DNA of 64,000 nucleotides from Marinicella meishanensis (GCF_019931145.1 NZ_JAIOUV010000007.1:1-64000); one strand, 5' to 3'. Positions 16,415 through 26,535 are shown, counted from the stretch's first letter. The notes: generated by a model from the letters alone, not told the origin. Translations and numbers: made by a program.

Positions 16415-17353
16415 ATGAAATTGTATAAATTCGCTGAAATTGCAGCATTTTTATGTGGTTTTGCAACGGTTTCAGTTGCAGAAATTTCCATTAAAAAATT
16501 AACCAATATTGAAACATCCTACCCCCATTGGTCGCCTGATGATCAAAAAATTGTGTTTCAATCCAATCGAATGGATGACGACTCAGAAATTTATGTCATG
16601 AACAGTGACGGTACTGGCATTCAAAGACTGACAAATTCGCCTGGACATGATGGCTCGCCCATTTGGTCACCAGATGGCCAGAAAATCTTGTTCAGCTCCA
16701 CTAGAGATGGAAATTACGAAGTTTACATCATGAATGCAGATGGGACAGATCCAGTGAATCTGACCAATCACCCAGCCAATGATGGCCATCCAAACTTTTC
16801 TCCCGATGGCAAGAACATCATTTTTAACAGCAACAGAAGCATGGATCTGGAGGATTACCCAACAACTGCGTACACCGCTGATGCCAACATTGATCTTTAT
16901 GAAATGGACATAGATGGCAACGACGTTCGCAGGGTCACTGATTATGAAAGCTGGGACTCATACCCTGACATTTCTCCTGATGGTCAAAAAATTGCTTTCC
17001 GGAGGCGTCTGTTGACTGATATGGGATCAACCACAGGTAACTCAGAAGTATTCATTGCAAACAGAGATGGCTCCCAAGCTTTCAACTTATCCAATTATCC
17101 GGAACACGATGGTTGGCCAGCTTGGTCACCAGATGGTCACCTCGTCGCTTATGCGTCAGAACGCGAGCGGGAAGGCAACTGGCAAATATACACCATAAAA
17201 CCAGATGGTTCAGACAGGCGAAGAATCACTGAATTTGACTCACAAGGGGCTTCTTTTACCAAGCCTCAATGGTCTTCAGATGGCAATCGGATCATTTGCA
17301 CCAGAACCAAAGATGGCAATGTGGAAATTTTCATCATCGCGCTTGAACAGTGA
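16415..17353 (+). CDS. secreted TolB-like beta-propeller (PD40/WD40-like) protein
   Basis: The protein has 312 residues with a signal peptide (FAEIAAFLCGFATVSVAE). It contains six to seven repeats of the TolB/PD40 type, with recurring phrases such as PHWSPDDQKIVFQSNR, PIWSPDGQKILFSSTRDG, NFSPDGKNIIFNSNR and PAWSPDGHLVAYASERE. Together these would form one beta-propeller. It has no TolB N-terminal domain, so it is not the Tol-Pal protein. A good ribosome binding site (GAGGAG) precedes the ATG. It is AT-rich like the LytTR gene, 80 bases upstream. Function is likely binding or scaffolding in the periplasm or outside. Confidence 0.88.
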   Translation: MKLYKFAEIAAFLCGFATVSVAEISIKKLTNIETSYPHWSPDDQKIVFQSNRMDDDSEIYVMNSDGTGIQRLTNSPGHDGSPIWSPDGQKILFSSTRDGNYEVYIMNADGTDPVNLTNHPANDGHPNFSPDGKNIIFNSNRSMDLEDYPTTAYTADANIDLYEMDIDGNDVRRVTDYESWDSYPDISPDGQKIAFRRRLLTDMGSTTGNSEVFIANRDGSQAFNLSNYPEHDGWPAWSPDGHLVAYASEREREGNWQIYTIKPDGSDRRRITEFDSQGASFTKPQWSSDGNRIICTRTKDGNVEIFIIALEQ

Positions 17354-17467
17354 AGAAAATTTTTTTATCCGTTTCGGACAAGGGCTCCTGGTTTAAGACA
17401 ATGCCTTAAATGCGCCCATTAATCGACATAAGCCAAATCACAGTAAAATTCATGGTTCGATAATTTA

Positions 17468-18745
17468 TTGTCTACAAACCAGCGGTTGCTTGATGCTAAA
17501 ATAGCTGCTTTTTGCGGCCGGAACACTGCTTTGACCCCACCAGAAATTTTGACTGACCAACCTCACCAGTTCATTGAGCACGACGGTGTGCGTTTGTTGT
17601 TGTTGGGCACCGCACATGTTTCGCAAAAAAGCGCTGACGTGGTGCGCTCGCTGATTGAGACCGGTGACTATGACACCATTGCCATCGAACTGGATGAAAT
17701 CAGGTATCAGGCAATCACCGATGAAAATCGCTACAAAAACATGGACCTGGTCAGCATCATTAAAAACAAACAAACTGGACTGATCGCCACCAATTTGGCC
17801 ATGAGTGCTTACCAAAATCGCTTGGCCGAACAACTGGGCGTTGAACCCGGTGCGGAAATGCGACAAGCCATACAGTCCGCCAAAGAGCGCAACCTGGCTT
17901 TGTGGAAAATAGACCGCAGTGTGGGCATCACCATGAAACGGACTTGGCGATCTCTCAGGTTCATGGAAAAAATCAATTTGATTTTTGGTTTTGGCGGATT
18001 CTTTGAAAAAGAAGAAATCAGCGAAAAAGAAATTGAGAAACTGAAATCTGGTGACATGCTGGAAAGCACCTTCAATGAATTTTCAGAAAATTCCGAGTCA
18101 CTGTACAAATCACTGATTGATGAACGCGATCAATTCATGGCTGCGCGGTTACAACAGTCCATTAGCAAACCACCCATTTCCAGCGCTCAACCGGTGAAAA
18201 ACGTGTTGGTCATCATTGGTGCCGGGCACCTCAAAGGCCTGGCCAACTACATGCAAGCCCCGATGGACTGCAACCAAACCATCAACCAATTGAACACCCT
18301 GCCACCGAAAAAGACTTGGGTGAAATTGTTACCGTGGTTAATAACCCTGGTGATCCTGGCTGGCTTTGCTTGGGGATTTGCCAAAAACAGCGATTTGGGT
18401 TTTGACCTGGTCAAGACTTGGTTTTTATACAATGGCGTGCTCTCAGGCATCGGTGCCGCCATCGCCGGCGCCCACCCGGTAACCATTTTTGCCGCAGTGG
18501 TGGCTGCTCCATTCACCTCTTTGAATCCGACCATAGCTGCTGGCATGGTGGCGGCCCTGGTTGAAACCATGATCCGCAAACCCAAAGTGCACCATTTCGA
18601 GTCCTTGCAGCAAGACGCCATGCACCTCAAAGGCTGGTGGAAAAACCCCGTGACCCGTGTGTTGTTGGTGTTCGTGTTGACCAACATCGGCTCGGCGGTG
18701 GCCACTTGGGTCTCTGGCTTCAAAATATTCAATCAGTTGATTTGA
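17468..18745 (+). CDS. TraB/GumN-type domain membrane protein
   Basis: The protein has 425 residues. The TraB core starts around residue 40 with VRLLLLGTAHVSQKSADVV and IAIELDEIRYQ, and has GAGHLKGL near residue 255. These conserved Gly/His/Glu blocks are typical of TraB proteins. The last third holds about four membrane spans. The only start ahead of the conserved region in this frame is TTG at 17468; other TTGs at about 17520-17550 are possible, so the N-terminus is uncertain. Bacterial members resemble proteins that antagonise pheromone signals, but their role is not established. Confidence 0.85.
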   Translation: MSTNQRLLDAKIAAFCGRNTALTPPEILTDQPHQFIEHDGVRLLLLGTAHVSQKSADVVRSLIETGDYDTIAIELDEIRYQAITDENRYKNMDLVSIIKNKQTGLIATNLAMSAYQNRLAEQLGVEPGAEMRQAIQSAKERNLALWKIDRSVGITMKRTWRSLRFMEKINLIFGFGGFFEKEEISEKEIEKLKSGDMLESTFNEFSENSESLYKSLIDERDQFMAARLQQSISKPPISSAQPVKNVLVIIGAGHLKGLANYMQAPMDCNQTINQLNTLPPKKTWVKLLPWLITLVILAGFAWGFAKNSDLGFDLVKTWFLYNGVLSGIGAAIAGAHPVTIFAAVVAAPFTSLNPTIAAGMVAALVETMIRKPKVHHFESLQQDAMHLKGWWKNPVTRVLLVFVLTNIGSAVATWVSGFKIFNQLI

Positions 18746-18746
18746 C

Positions 18747-19721
18747 ATGAGCGCATTTGCCATTGGCCCCCACTTGATTGAACATCCCGTCATGCTGGCG
18801 CCCATGGCCGGTGTCACCGACCGTCCTTTTCGACAATTGTGCCGACGCTTGGGGGCTTCATATGCGGTGTCAGAAATGCTCAGTTGTGACCTGTCACTGT
18901 TGCGCACCGCCAAAACCCAATTTCGCATGAATCATGACGGCGAACCTGGGCCCATTGCCGTGCAAATTGCCGGTTCGGATCCCAAGGCATTGGCGGCAGC
19001 GGCACAGCACAATGTTGCCAATGGTGCCCAAATCATCGACATCAACATGGGCTGCCCCCAGAAAAAAGTGGCCAAGAAGATGTGTGGCTCAGCCCTGATG
19101 GCCAACCCAGACCTGGTGCAAGCCATCTGCCGGGAAGTGGTCGAGTCGGTGGCCGTGCCGGTCACACTGAAAACCCGCTTAGGCACCGATGAGCAGCACC
19201 AAAATGTGACCTTGATCGCCCAGCTGGCTGAAGCAGCTGGCATTGCCGCTTTGTTCATTCATGGCCGCACCAAAGCACAAAAATACCAAGGACACAGTGA
19301 CTATGACTTGATCGCAGCGGTGAAACAAGCCGCGAACATTCCGGTGATCGCCAATGGCGACATTGACAGCCCAGCCAAAGCCGCAGCAGTTTTGCAACAG
19401 ACCCAATGTGATGGCATCATGATTGGCCGGGCTGCCCAAGGCAACCCGTGGATCTTTCAACAAATCAAAAGCCACTTGGCAACCGGCCAAGCCGCACCCA
19501 AACCCCAGCCTACTGAAGTCATTCAAGTGATGTATGAACACGTCAAAAACCTGCATGACTTTTATGGTCCAGCGACCGGTTGTCGCATTGCCAGGAAACA
19601 CATCAAATGGTTCCTCAAAGGCATGAACCTGGACCCCATCGCCCGCCAACTGATGACCATCGGTGATGCGGAGGAGCAATTGTTGTTCATCAACCAAAAC
19701 CTGTTAGAAAAGGCAGCATAA
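18747..19721 (+). CDS. dusB: tRNA-dihydrouridine synthase DusB
   Basis: DusB reduces uridine 17 of tRNA with FMN and NADPH. The 324-residue protein has the Dus signature: LAPMAGVTDRPFR at the N-terminus, INMGCPQKKVAKK with the catalytic cysteine near residue 100, FIHGRTKAQKY, IANGDI and GRAAQGNPWIF, the last typical of the DusB subgroup. The usual downstream partner in gammaproteobacteria, fis, is absent; a DUF349 gene follows, sharing one base (TAATG). Confidence 0.94.
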   Translation: MSAFAIGPHLIEHPVMLAPMAGVTDRPFRQLCRRLGASYAVSEMLSCDLSLLRTAKTQFRMNHDGEPGPIAVQIAGSDPKALAAAAQHNVANGAQIIDINMGCPQKKVAKKMCGSALMANPDLVQAICREVVESVAVPVTLKTRLGTDEQHQNVTLIAQLAEAAGIAALFIHGRTKAQKYQGHSDYDLIAAVKQAANIPVIANGDIDSPAKAAAVLQQTQCDGIMIGRAAQGNPWIFQQIKSHLATGQAAPKPQPTEVIQVMYEHVKNLHDFYGPATGCRIARKHIKWFLKGMNLDPIARQLMTIGDAEEQLLFINQNLLEKAA

Positions 19722-22459
19722 TGAGTATTTTACAGTGGTTTAACAAACCAAAATGGCAAAGCCCCAACGAACAAGTCAGAATCACCGCCATCAAATCAAC
19801 CCAAGATCCGGTGCTGATTGATGCCTTGCTCGACATCGTCAACAACGACCCCAGTGACAAAGTGCAAAAAACGGCCTTGTCGCGCATCAAAGACCTCTCA
19901 GACTTGCTGTCAATCCTCAACAACCATCCCAACAAAGCCGTGCGCCAGCAAGCCGGCAAAAAGATCAACCACATTTTCAGCCACAACGACAGCCATGAGT
20001 TGGTCGAATGGTTGGAGCAGGTGAAAGAACCTGAAGTGATCCGCACTTTGGCCAAAACCGCCGCCAACACCCAAGTCAGAAAATCCGCCATCAGCCAAAT
20101 CAGTCAACAAGGACTGCTCAGTGAATTGCTGTTGACAGAGCCAGACACCGACCTGCAGGACCTGATCCTGGAGCAAATTGAACAACCCACCACCCTCAAG
20201 CGTTTGGCCAACAATATGGCCAAAAGCCATACCGAATTGCATGCCAAGATTCAAGACAAGCTGGCGACCAAGCAGCGCTTGAAACCCGCTGATGAAGCCA
20301 TTCAACTGTGTCAGCTGTTGGAGCATGTGGTACTGGACAAAACCCACCAGCCTGACTTGGAACACATTCAGCAGCAATGGCAAGGCCTTCAAGATCAGGT
20401 GGACAAAACCATCCAAACCCGGTTCAATGGGGCTTTTTCAGCGGCCAAGATGACCTTGGATCCCGAGCATCGCCGGGAGTTTTTGCGCAAACAGAAGGTC
20501 CAACGAGGCCGCACCATGATGGCAGAAATCACCAGCAAACTGAAACAGACTGAAAACTGGGGATTGCCAGACATCCAAGCGCTGATTGGTAAGCATCAAT
20601 CGATTGAACAGGAAGCCTTGCCTGCCGATGAACAAGCCGAATCACAAGCCTTGAAAGTCCGCCTGGAAGAAATCCGTGCGGCGGTTCAGAAAAGCCAACA
20701 GATTCCCAAGCAAGTGACACAAATTCTGGATCAATTGCAACAGGCATTGTCGCAGCCGGTGGCCCGGCCCGATCAACTGAAGCAGTTCAAAAAACGCTGG
20801 TCCCAAGCCACCCAGTCGATCCCCACCAGTGAGGTTTTCAGCACGGTTACACAAGATTTCAATGACGCCTGCCTGAAACTGGCTGAGAAAATTGAGCATT
20901 CGGCGCAAAAACGTGACCAAGCCGCCAAAGACGCGGTGGCCATGATTGAGCCCACCCTACAGGAAATCAAAGATGGTCACCTCACCCAGGCCAAAGCCAT
21001 GGCCAATGAGTTGGCTGAGCTGAAAAAATTGGCTGGTTTCAACCATCCCATCATCAAACAAAACAAATACCCACTGGACAGCGTCTGGCAACAACTGAAA
21101 GACTTGAGAAAGTGGCAAAAATGGAGCAACGACAAAGCCCGACAAGACATCATCGATGAATTGCAGACCATGGTGGGGCAAGGACAACACCCCGATGCCG
21201 TCATGAAAAAACTGAAAGAAGCGAATGAGCGTTGGTACGCCTTGGAGGACATGGAAAAATTACCCGGTGACCGATTTCCCAGTCGCAACCAAAAAATGTG
21301 GCAAGCCTTCCGCGCCGTTTCGAAATCCTTGTTCGAGCCCACGCAGCCCTTTTTTGAGAAAAGGAATGAACAACAAAACGCCCACTTGGGCGACATCCAA
21401 ACCCACATCGAAGCCATGCAGACCATCGATTTGGCGGAAGCCAGCGAGCGTGATCTGTCCCGCATGAGCCGACAAGCGATCAATTACCTCAAGTCTTTGG
21501 ATGAGTTGCCCCCCAAACAACGGGGAAAAGCTGCCAAGAATTTGCGGAAAGCCATCAACCGCATCGACCAAAAACTGTCGGAATTTTATGCCATTGCAGA
21601 GCGCAAAAAATTAAAGTTGATTGAACAAGCCCAAGCCTTGAGCGAAGTGGAAGACATGGCTGAGGCGACCCATGCAGCCAAGCAATTGCAGCAACAATGG
21701 AAATCAGCCGGCATGGTGAAACAGCACCAGGAACGCAAGCTGTGGAAAAAGTTTCGCCAGGCCAATGATGCGGTGTTCAATCGCCTAGACCAGGCCAAAC
21801 AAGCACAAAATGAAGCGCACCAAGCCCAAAGAAAGGCCGCCAATGCCTTCATCAAAACCCAGCAAAGTGCCTTGAAAAAAGCCCCAAACAGTGAAGCCTT
21901 GTTGCAGCTGCGAGCAACCGCCTTGCAAGGCTGGGATGCTCTGGATAAACCGGCCAAAATGCTGGATCATGAATACAATCACCTGTTACACAACATCGAC
22001 CAAGCCATCAAACAAGCGCAATTCAAAGCCACCCTGCAATGTTATGAAAACAAGCAGCGACTGGATGGTCTTTACACCCAGTTGGAACAAGGTCAAATCG
22101 ATGCCGCCGAATTTGAGCAGAAATCCAGCAAGTTGCTGGATGCTGACATGCAGTCCTTGTTTCAGCAGCGCAAGGCCAGCGAAGGATCCAATGAACAGCT
22201 GGCAGCGTTGTTGATTCAAGGTGAATTCATCACTGGGCTGGAAACGCCTGAGGATGAGCTGGAAGCGCGCATGGCTTATCAAGTCAAAGTGTTGTCACAG
22301 CGCATGGCCGGCGACAAAACACCTGACAACCACAACCAGGCAATGGCCTGGTTGGATCACTGGTATACCGAACCCAAAGCCGATGCCAGCTACCTCAAAC
22401 AAAACCAAAAACGCATCAAGGCACTGATCAAAGCCATGACCCAATTGATGATGGAATGA
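19721..22459 (+). CDS. large DUF349 domain coiled-coil protein
   Basis: The cytosolic protein has 912 residues and no signal or membrane segments. The N-terminal ~130 residues look like HEAT-type repeats (ITAIKSTQDPVLIDALLDI, LNNHPNKAVRQQAGKKI). The centre and C-terminus are helical coiled coil with several DUF349-like units marked by aromatic/basic phrases such as RKWQKWSND, GDRFPSRNQKMWQAFRAV and ERKLWKKFRQAND. Function is unknown. The start overlaps the dusB stop by one base, so the two are co-translated, and a hairpin follows at 22468. Confidence 0.82.
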   Translation: MSILQWFNKPKWQSPNEQVRITAIKSTQDPVLIDALLDIVNNDPSDKVQKTALSRIKDLSDLLSILNNHPNKAVRQQAGKKINHIFSHNDSHELVEWLEQVKEPEVIRTLAKTAANTQVRKSAISQISQQGLLSELLLTEPDTDLQDLILEQIEQPTTLKRLANNMAKSHTELHAKIQDKLATKQRLKPADEAIQLCQLLEHVVLDKTHQPDLEHIQQQWQGLQDQVDKTIQTRFNGAFSAAKMTLDPEHRREFLRKQKVQRGRTMMAEITSKLKQTENWGLPDIQALIGKHQSIEQEALPADEQAESQALKVRLEEIRAAVQKSQQIPKQVTQILDQLQQALSQPVARPDQLKQFKKRWSQATQSIPTSEVFSTVTQDFNDACLKLAEKIEHSAQKRDQAAKDAVAMIEPTLQEIKDGHLTQAKAMANELAELKKLAGFNHPIIKQNKYPLDSVWQQLKDLRKWQKWSNDKARQDIIDELQTMVGQGQHPDAVMKKLKEANERWYALEDMEKLPGDRFPSRNQKMWQAFRAVSKSLFEPTQPFFEKRNEQQNAHLGDIQTHIEAMQTIDLAEASERDLSRMSRQAINYLKSLDELPPKQRGKAAKNLRKAINRIDQKLSEFYAIAERKKLKLIEQAQALSEVEDMAEATHAAKQLQQQWKSAGMVKQHQERKLWKKFRQANDAVFNRLDQAKQAQNEAHQAQRKAANAFIKTQQSALKKAPNSEALLQLRATALQGWDALDKPAKMLDHEYNHLLHNIDQAIKQAQFKATLQCYENKQRLDGLYTQLEQGQIDAAEFEQKSSKLLDADMQSLFQQRKASEGSNEQLAALLIQGEFITGLETPEDELEARMAYQVKVLSQRMAGDKTPDNHNQAMAWLDHWYTEPKADASYLKQNQKRIKALIKAMTQLMME

Positions 22460-22467
22460 CCCACCAA

Positions 22468-22502
22468 CAGCCACCAATTTCCATTGGACTTGGTGGCTGT
22501 TT
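22468..22502 (+). terminator. hairpin terminator after the DUF349 gene
   Basis: CAGCCACCAA pairs perfectly with TTGGTGGCTG across a 12-base loop and is followed by a short TTTC tract. The T-run is weak, so termination may be partial. Confidence 0.6.
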
Positions 22503-22621
22503 CACAGACTGCTGCATGCCTGTCACCCGTGACCACAGCGGCACTTCATGACCATCTGCACATCTTTTAAAGCCCAGAACTCTCTACAATGGATCGGTTT
22601 TATGATCATACGCGAGGACAC

Positions 22622-24661
22622 ATGAAAAAGACCCTGTTAATCACTGGCTTGTCGCTGGGATTGGTGGCTTGCCAACCCAATGCCGTCAAGCAAACATCGA
22701 CGGCCGATACCAACAACACCGTGGCATCCGGTATTTCTCTGGAGAACATGGACAAAAGCGTCCGGCCACAAGACGATTTTTACCGCCACATCAACGGCAA
22801 ATGGTTAAAGGAGTTTGAATTACCGGCCGATAAATCCAACTACGGTGCGTTCACCAAATTGGCCGAAGAGTCCCGCGAACGGGTCAAAGCCATCATCAAT
22901 GATGTCTCGGCCATGGACAACGCCCAAGGCAGTGCCGAGCAAAAGATTGCCGACATCTACCGTGGTTACATGGATACCGATCAAATCAATGCCCTGGGCA
23001 TGAAACCCATCGCCGCAGAAATGGCCAAAATTGACGCCATTTCCAACCGCGATGAGCTGAGTGAGTACATGGGGTATGCCGATGTATATAGCGCCGCCCC
23101 TCTGGGCATGTTTGTGTACATCGATCAGAAACAATCGGACCAACACATCGTTTACATGGGTCAAGGCGGTTTGGGTTTACCCAATCGGGATTACTATTTC
23201 AAAGACGATGAGAAATCCGAAAACATCCGCAACAAATACCAACAACACATTCAAAACATGTTCGACTTGGCGGGTGTGGTCAATCCAGCAGCGGCCAAAG
23301 ATGTGGTGTATGCGATTGAAAAGGACCTGGCTGAAGGTCAATGGAACCCCATCCAAAACCGCGATCGGGACAAGACCTACAACAAGATGAGTTTTGCTGA
23401 GTTTTCTGCGCAACTGCCCAATGTCAACTGGGATGCGTGGTTAACCCACTCCATGATTGAACAACCCGAGCATTTGGTGGTCATGCAACCCCCTTATTTG
23501 AACACCGTCAATGAGGTGTTGGCCAAATACAGCATTGATGATTGGAAGAATTATTTCCGTTGGCACATGCTGAGCAACGCGGCTGATTACCTCAGTGAGC
23601 CGTTTGAAAAAGAAGATTTCGCTTTTTATGGCACGGTATTGACCGGTACCACCGAGCAAGAACCCCGATGGAAACGTGGGGTCGACTTGGTCAACGGCTT
23701 GACCGGCGAATTGGTCGGCAAAGTTTATGTCAAGAAACACTTTCCACCTGAAGCCAAAGAGCGCATGGTGGATTTGATTGAAAACTTGCGTGATGCCTAT
23801 GGCCAAAGCATCAAAGATCTGGATTGGATGGGCGATGAAACCAAAGTGAAAGCCTTGGACAAACTGGCCAAGTTCGATCCCAAAATCGGCTACCCCGATG
23901 TGTGGCGTGATTACAGCAACTTGAACATTGCCGGTGATGACCTGGTGGCCAACTTGAAAGAAGCCACCCGCTTTTTCACCCACCGCAATCGCAGCAAATT
24001 GGGCCAACCCATTGACCGCAATGAGTGGGGCATGAACCCACAAACGGTGAACGCCTATTACAACCCCACCAAAAACGAAATCGTCTTCCCAGCGGCCATT
24101 TTGCAACCACCGTTCTTTAATTTGGTGGCCGATGAGGCCGTCAACTACGGCGGCATCGGCGCGGTGATCGGACATGAAATGGGCCACGGTTTTGATGACC
24201 AAGGTTCTAAATATGACGGTGACGGCAATTTGAAAAACTGGTGGACCGATGAAGACCGGGCCAATTTTGAACAGTTGACCAACAAACTGGTTAAACAATA
24301 CGACGCCTTCACGGTGGTTGATGGCACCCACGTCAAAGGTGAATTCACCCAAGGTGAAAACATCGGCGACTTGAGTGGTCTGTCCATTGCTTACAAAGCC
24401 TTCAAGGCCAATTACAAAGATGACCGCGTGATCGATGGTTACACCCCAGAACAACGATTCTTCATGGGTTGGGCCCAAGTCTGGATGCGTAAATACCGCG
24501 ACGAAGAATTGTTGCGACGCATCGATGTCGATCCCCATTCACCTTCTGAGTTCAGGGCCAATGGCATTTTGCGTAACCTGCCTGAATTCTATGAGGCTTT
24601 CAATGTACAACCGGGTGATGGCATGTACTTACCACCGGAAGAACGGGTGAAAATCTGGTAA
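22622..24661 (+). CDS. M13 family metallopeptidase, lipoprotein (neprilysin/PepO-like)
   Basis: The protein has 679 residues from the ATG chosen at 22622, which gives a lipoprotein signal MKKTLLITGLSLGLVAC with lipobox LVAC; an upstream ATG at 22589 adds nothing sensible. The N-terminal M13 domain begins RPQDDFYRHINGKWL. The catalytic part has the substrate-binding VNAYYNP, the zinc motif HEMGHGFDDQGS (about residue 517), GENIGDLSGLSIAY with the third zinc ligand, and the terminal KIW. It would be an oligopeptidase in the periplasm or anchored to a membrane. A perfect terminator follows. Confidence 0.95.
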   Translation: MKKTLLITGLSLGLVACQPNAVKQTSTADTNNTVASGISLENMDKSVRPQDDFYRHINGKWLKEFELPADKSNYGAFTKLAEESRERVKAIINDVSAMDNAQGSAEQKIADIYRGYMDTDQINALGMKPIAAEMAKIDAISNRDELSEYMGYADVYSAAPLGMFVYIDQKQSDQHIVYMGQGGLGLPNRDYYFKDDEKSENIRNKYQQHIQNMFDLAGVVNPAAAKDVVYAIEKDLAEGQWNPIQNRDRDKTYNKMSFAEFSAQLPNVNWDAWLTHSMIEQPEHLVVMQPPYLNTVNEVLAKYSIDDWKNYFRWHMLSNAADYLSEPFEKEDFAFYGTVLTGTTEQEPRWKRGVDLVNGLTGELVGKVYVKKHFPPEAKERMVDLIENLRDAYGQSIKDLDWMGDETKVKALDKLAKFDPKIGYPDVWRDYSNLNIAGDDLVANLKEATRFFTHRNRSKLGQPIDRNEWGMNPQTVNAYYNPTKNEIVFPAAILQPPFFNLVADEAVNYGGIGAVIGHEMGHGFDDQGSKYDGDGNLKNWWTDEDRANFEQLTNKLVKQYDAFTVVDGTHVKGEFTQGENIGDLSGLSIAYKAFKANYKDDRVIDGYTPEQRFFMGWAQVWMRKYRDEELLRRIDVDPHSPSEFRANGILRNLPEFYEAFNVQPGDGMYLPPEERVKIW

Positions 24662-24683
24662 GCAGACCCGCTTCAGCAACACC

Positions 24684-24711
24684 CAAAAGGTGGACTTCGG
24701 TCCACCTTTTT
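24684..24711 (+). terminator. Rho-independent terminator after M13 peptidase
   Basis: AAAAGGTGGAC-ttcg-GTCCACCTTTT is a perfect stem with a UUCG-type tetraloop and a T5 tail. It lies 23 bases after the stop codon. Confidence 0.93.
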
Positions 24712-24788
24712 CTTGCCATGGAGATTTTTTTGCAACCTTTTGCTGTCTCCTCCGTATAGCCAAGTATCATCCACTCAGAGGTCCCCAA

Positions 24789-26453
24789 ATGAAACGATAT
24801 ACTTTGCTCATCTTCACCGCCCTGCTCTCAGCCTGTGTCGCCCACAACCCTGACCAGCAAGAAGTCAAACCCAAGCCGCGGACAGTCGCTGAAGCAGAAG
24901 CCGACCAGTCATCAGGTGTGATCGCGGTCACCGGCAACCGCATCAAGCATGAAGAGTCCTTAGGTGCTGCCAAAGCCGAACCGCATCGCCGCCAAGCCCC
25001 CATGGCCGTCAGTGCGGACTTATTTCACCAACCGATCCAGCCGTTGGACCGCGAAAATTACCACCATTTTGATGACCAAGTGGTGCAATCGGTGTTCAAG
25101 CAGCCCATTTCCACCTTCAGTATTGATGTCGACACCGGTTCATACGCCAATGTCCGCAGGATGCTGAACCAAGGGCAAATACCCCGCAAAGATGCGGTGC
25201 GGGTGGAAGAATTGATCAATTATTTCGATTATGCCTATGCGACCCCAGAACGCCAGGATCAGCCGTTTTTGGCCACCACCGAGTTGGCCCCATCACCCTG
25301 GAATGAACAGGCCCACCTGTTGCACATTGGCATCAAGGGCTACCAACCACAGAGGGCACAAAGACCGGCGGCCAATTTGGTGTTCCTGATCGATGTTTCC
25401 GGGTCCATGAACAGTCCCGATAAAATTGGCTTGCTCAAATCATCACTGAAATTATTGACCCGCCAAATGACCGCTGAAGACACCGTCAGCATCGTGGTTT
25501 ATGCCGGTGCGGCTGGGGTTGTGTTGGAACCCACACCCGGCAACAACCAAGCCAAAATTGCCATGGCCTTGGATCAATTGACCGCCGGAGGTTCGACCAA
25601 CGGTGCCGCCGGCATCCACTTGGCCTACCAACTGGCAGAGCAGCACAAGAAAGACCACGGCATCAATCGCATCCTGATCGCCACTGATGGCGACTTCAAT
25701 GTGGGCACCACCCACTTTGAAGCATTGAAAGAATTGGTCGAGCACAAGCGGCAACAAGGGGTGTCGCTGACCACCTTGGGCTTTGGCACCGGAAACTACA
25801 ACGACCATCTGATGGAACAACTGGCCGATGTTGGCAACGGCAATTACGCCTACATCGACACCATCAAAGAAGCCAACAAGGTGTTGGTCAACCAAATCAA
25901 TTCGACCCTGTTCACCATCGCCAAAGACGTCAAAATTCAAATTGAATTCAATCCCAATGCGGTCAGCGAGTACCGCTTGATTGGCTATGAAAACCGCCAG
26001 TTGAATGAAGAAGATTTTGCCAATGACAAGGTCGATGCCGGAGAAATCGGTGCGGGGCACACCGTCACCGCCATCTATGAAATTGTGTTGGCCGGGCAAA
26101 CCGGTTGGCTCAGCGAATCGCGTTATCAGCAACAACCCGTGGTTGATGCCCACAGCGATGAATTGGCGTTCTTGAAAATTCGGTACAAAGCCCCCGATGC
26201 CGAACGCAGTCAATTGTTGCAATGGCCCATCATGCAGCAAAACATCCGCTCATTGGAGGACGCCTCGAATGAATTCAAATTCGCTGCCTCAGTGGCCGCC
26301 TTTGGTCAATTGTTGCGCGACGGCACCTACTTGAACGCCTTCACCTATGACGATGTGTTGGACCTGGCCCGCGGTGCCAAAGGACCCGACGCCTATGGTT
26401 ATCGGGGAGAGTTCATCCAGTTGGTTTCCCTGGCCAAAGGCTTGGTCAACTGA
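24789..26453 (+). CDS. von Willebrand factor A domain lipoprotein (YfbK-like)
   Basis: The protein has 554 residues. The start at 24789 gives a lipoprotein signal MKRYTLLIFTALLSAC; an open frame from 24690 would run through the terminator. After an acidic linker comes a short TVTGNRIKxE-like phrase (residues about 42-52), then the YfbK N-terminal domain (FSIDVDTGSYANVRRML) and a VWA domain with MIDAS DVSGSMNS at about residue 201. The C-terminal domain has FLKIRYKAPD. Such proteins bind metal and mediate protein contacts at the envelope, often near TonB receptors or MoxR ATPases. Neither is adjacent here. Confidence 0.88.
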   Translation: MKRYTLLIFTALLSACVAHNPDQQEVKPKPRTVAEAEADQSSGVIAVTGNRIKHEESLGAAKAEPHRRQAPMAVSADLFHQPIQPLDRENYHHFDDQVVQSVFKQPISTFSIDVDTGSYANVRRMLNQGQIPRKDAVRVEELINYFDYAYATPERQDQPFLATTELAPSPWNEQAHLLHIGIKGYQPQRAQRPAANLVFLIDVSGSMNSPDKIGLLKSSLKLLTRQMTAEDTVSIVVYAGAAGVVLEPTPGNNQAKIAMALDQLTAGGSTNGAAGIHLAYQLAEQHKKDHGINRILIATDGDFNVGTTHFEALKELVEHKRQQGVSLTTLGFGTGNYNDHLMEQLADVGNGNYAYIDTIKEANKVLVNQINSTLFTIAKDVKIQIEFNPNAVSEYRLIGYENRQLNEEDFANDKVDAGEIGAGHTVTAIYEIVLAGQTGWLSESRYQQQPVVDAHSDELAFLKIRYKAPDAERSQLLQWPIMQQNIRSLEDASNEFKFAASVAAFGQLLRDGTYLNAFTYDDVLDLARGAKGPDAYGYRGEFIQLVSLAKGLVN

Positions 26454-26502
26454 TCCCCAAGCAGTACAATGGACCCAGGTAAGTCCAGGGTCCGGGCCTA
26501 CC

Positions 26503-26535
26503 AGGCCATGGGAATTGAACTTCTCATGGCCTTTT
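26503..26535 (+). terminator. hairpin terminator after the VWA gene
   Basis: AGGCCATG pairs with CATGGCCT across a 14-base spacer and is followed by TTTT. It lies in the 143-base gap before the next gene. Confidence 0.6.

Noticed and set aside
23441-24538. 365-codon frame antisense to the M13 peptidase
   Set aside because: It is a shadow of a strongly conserved gene, with no start signal or domain.
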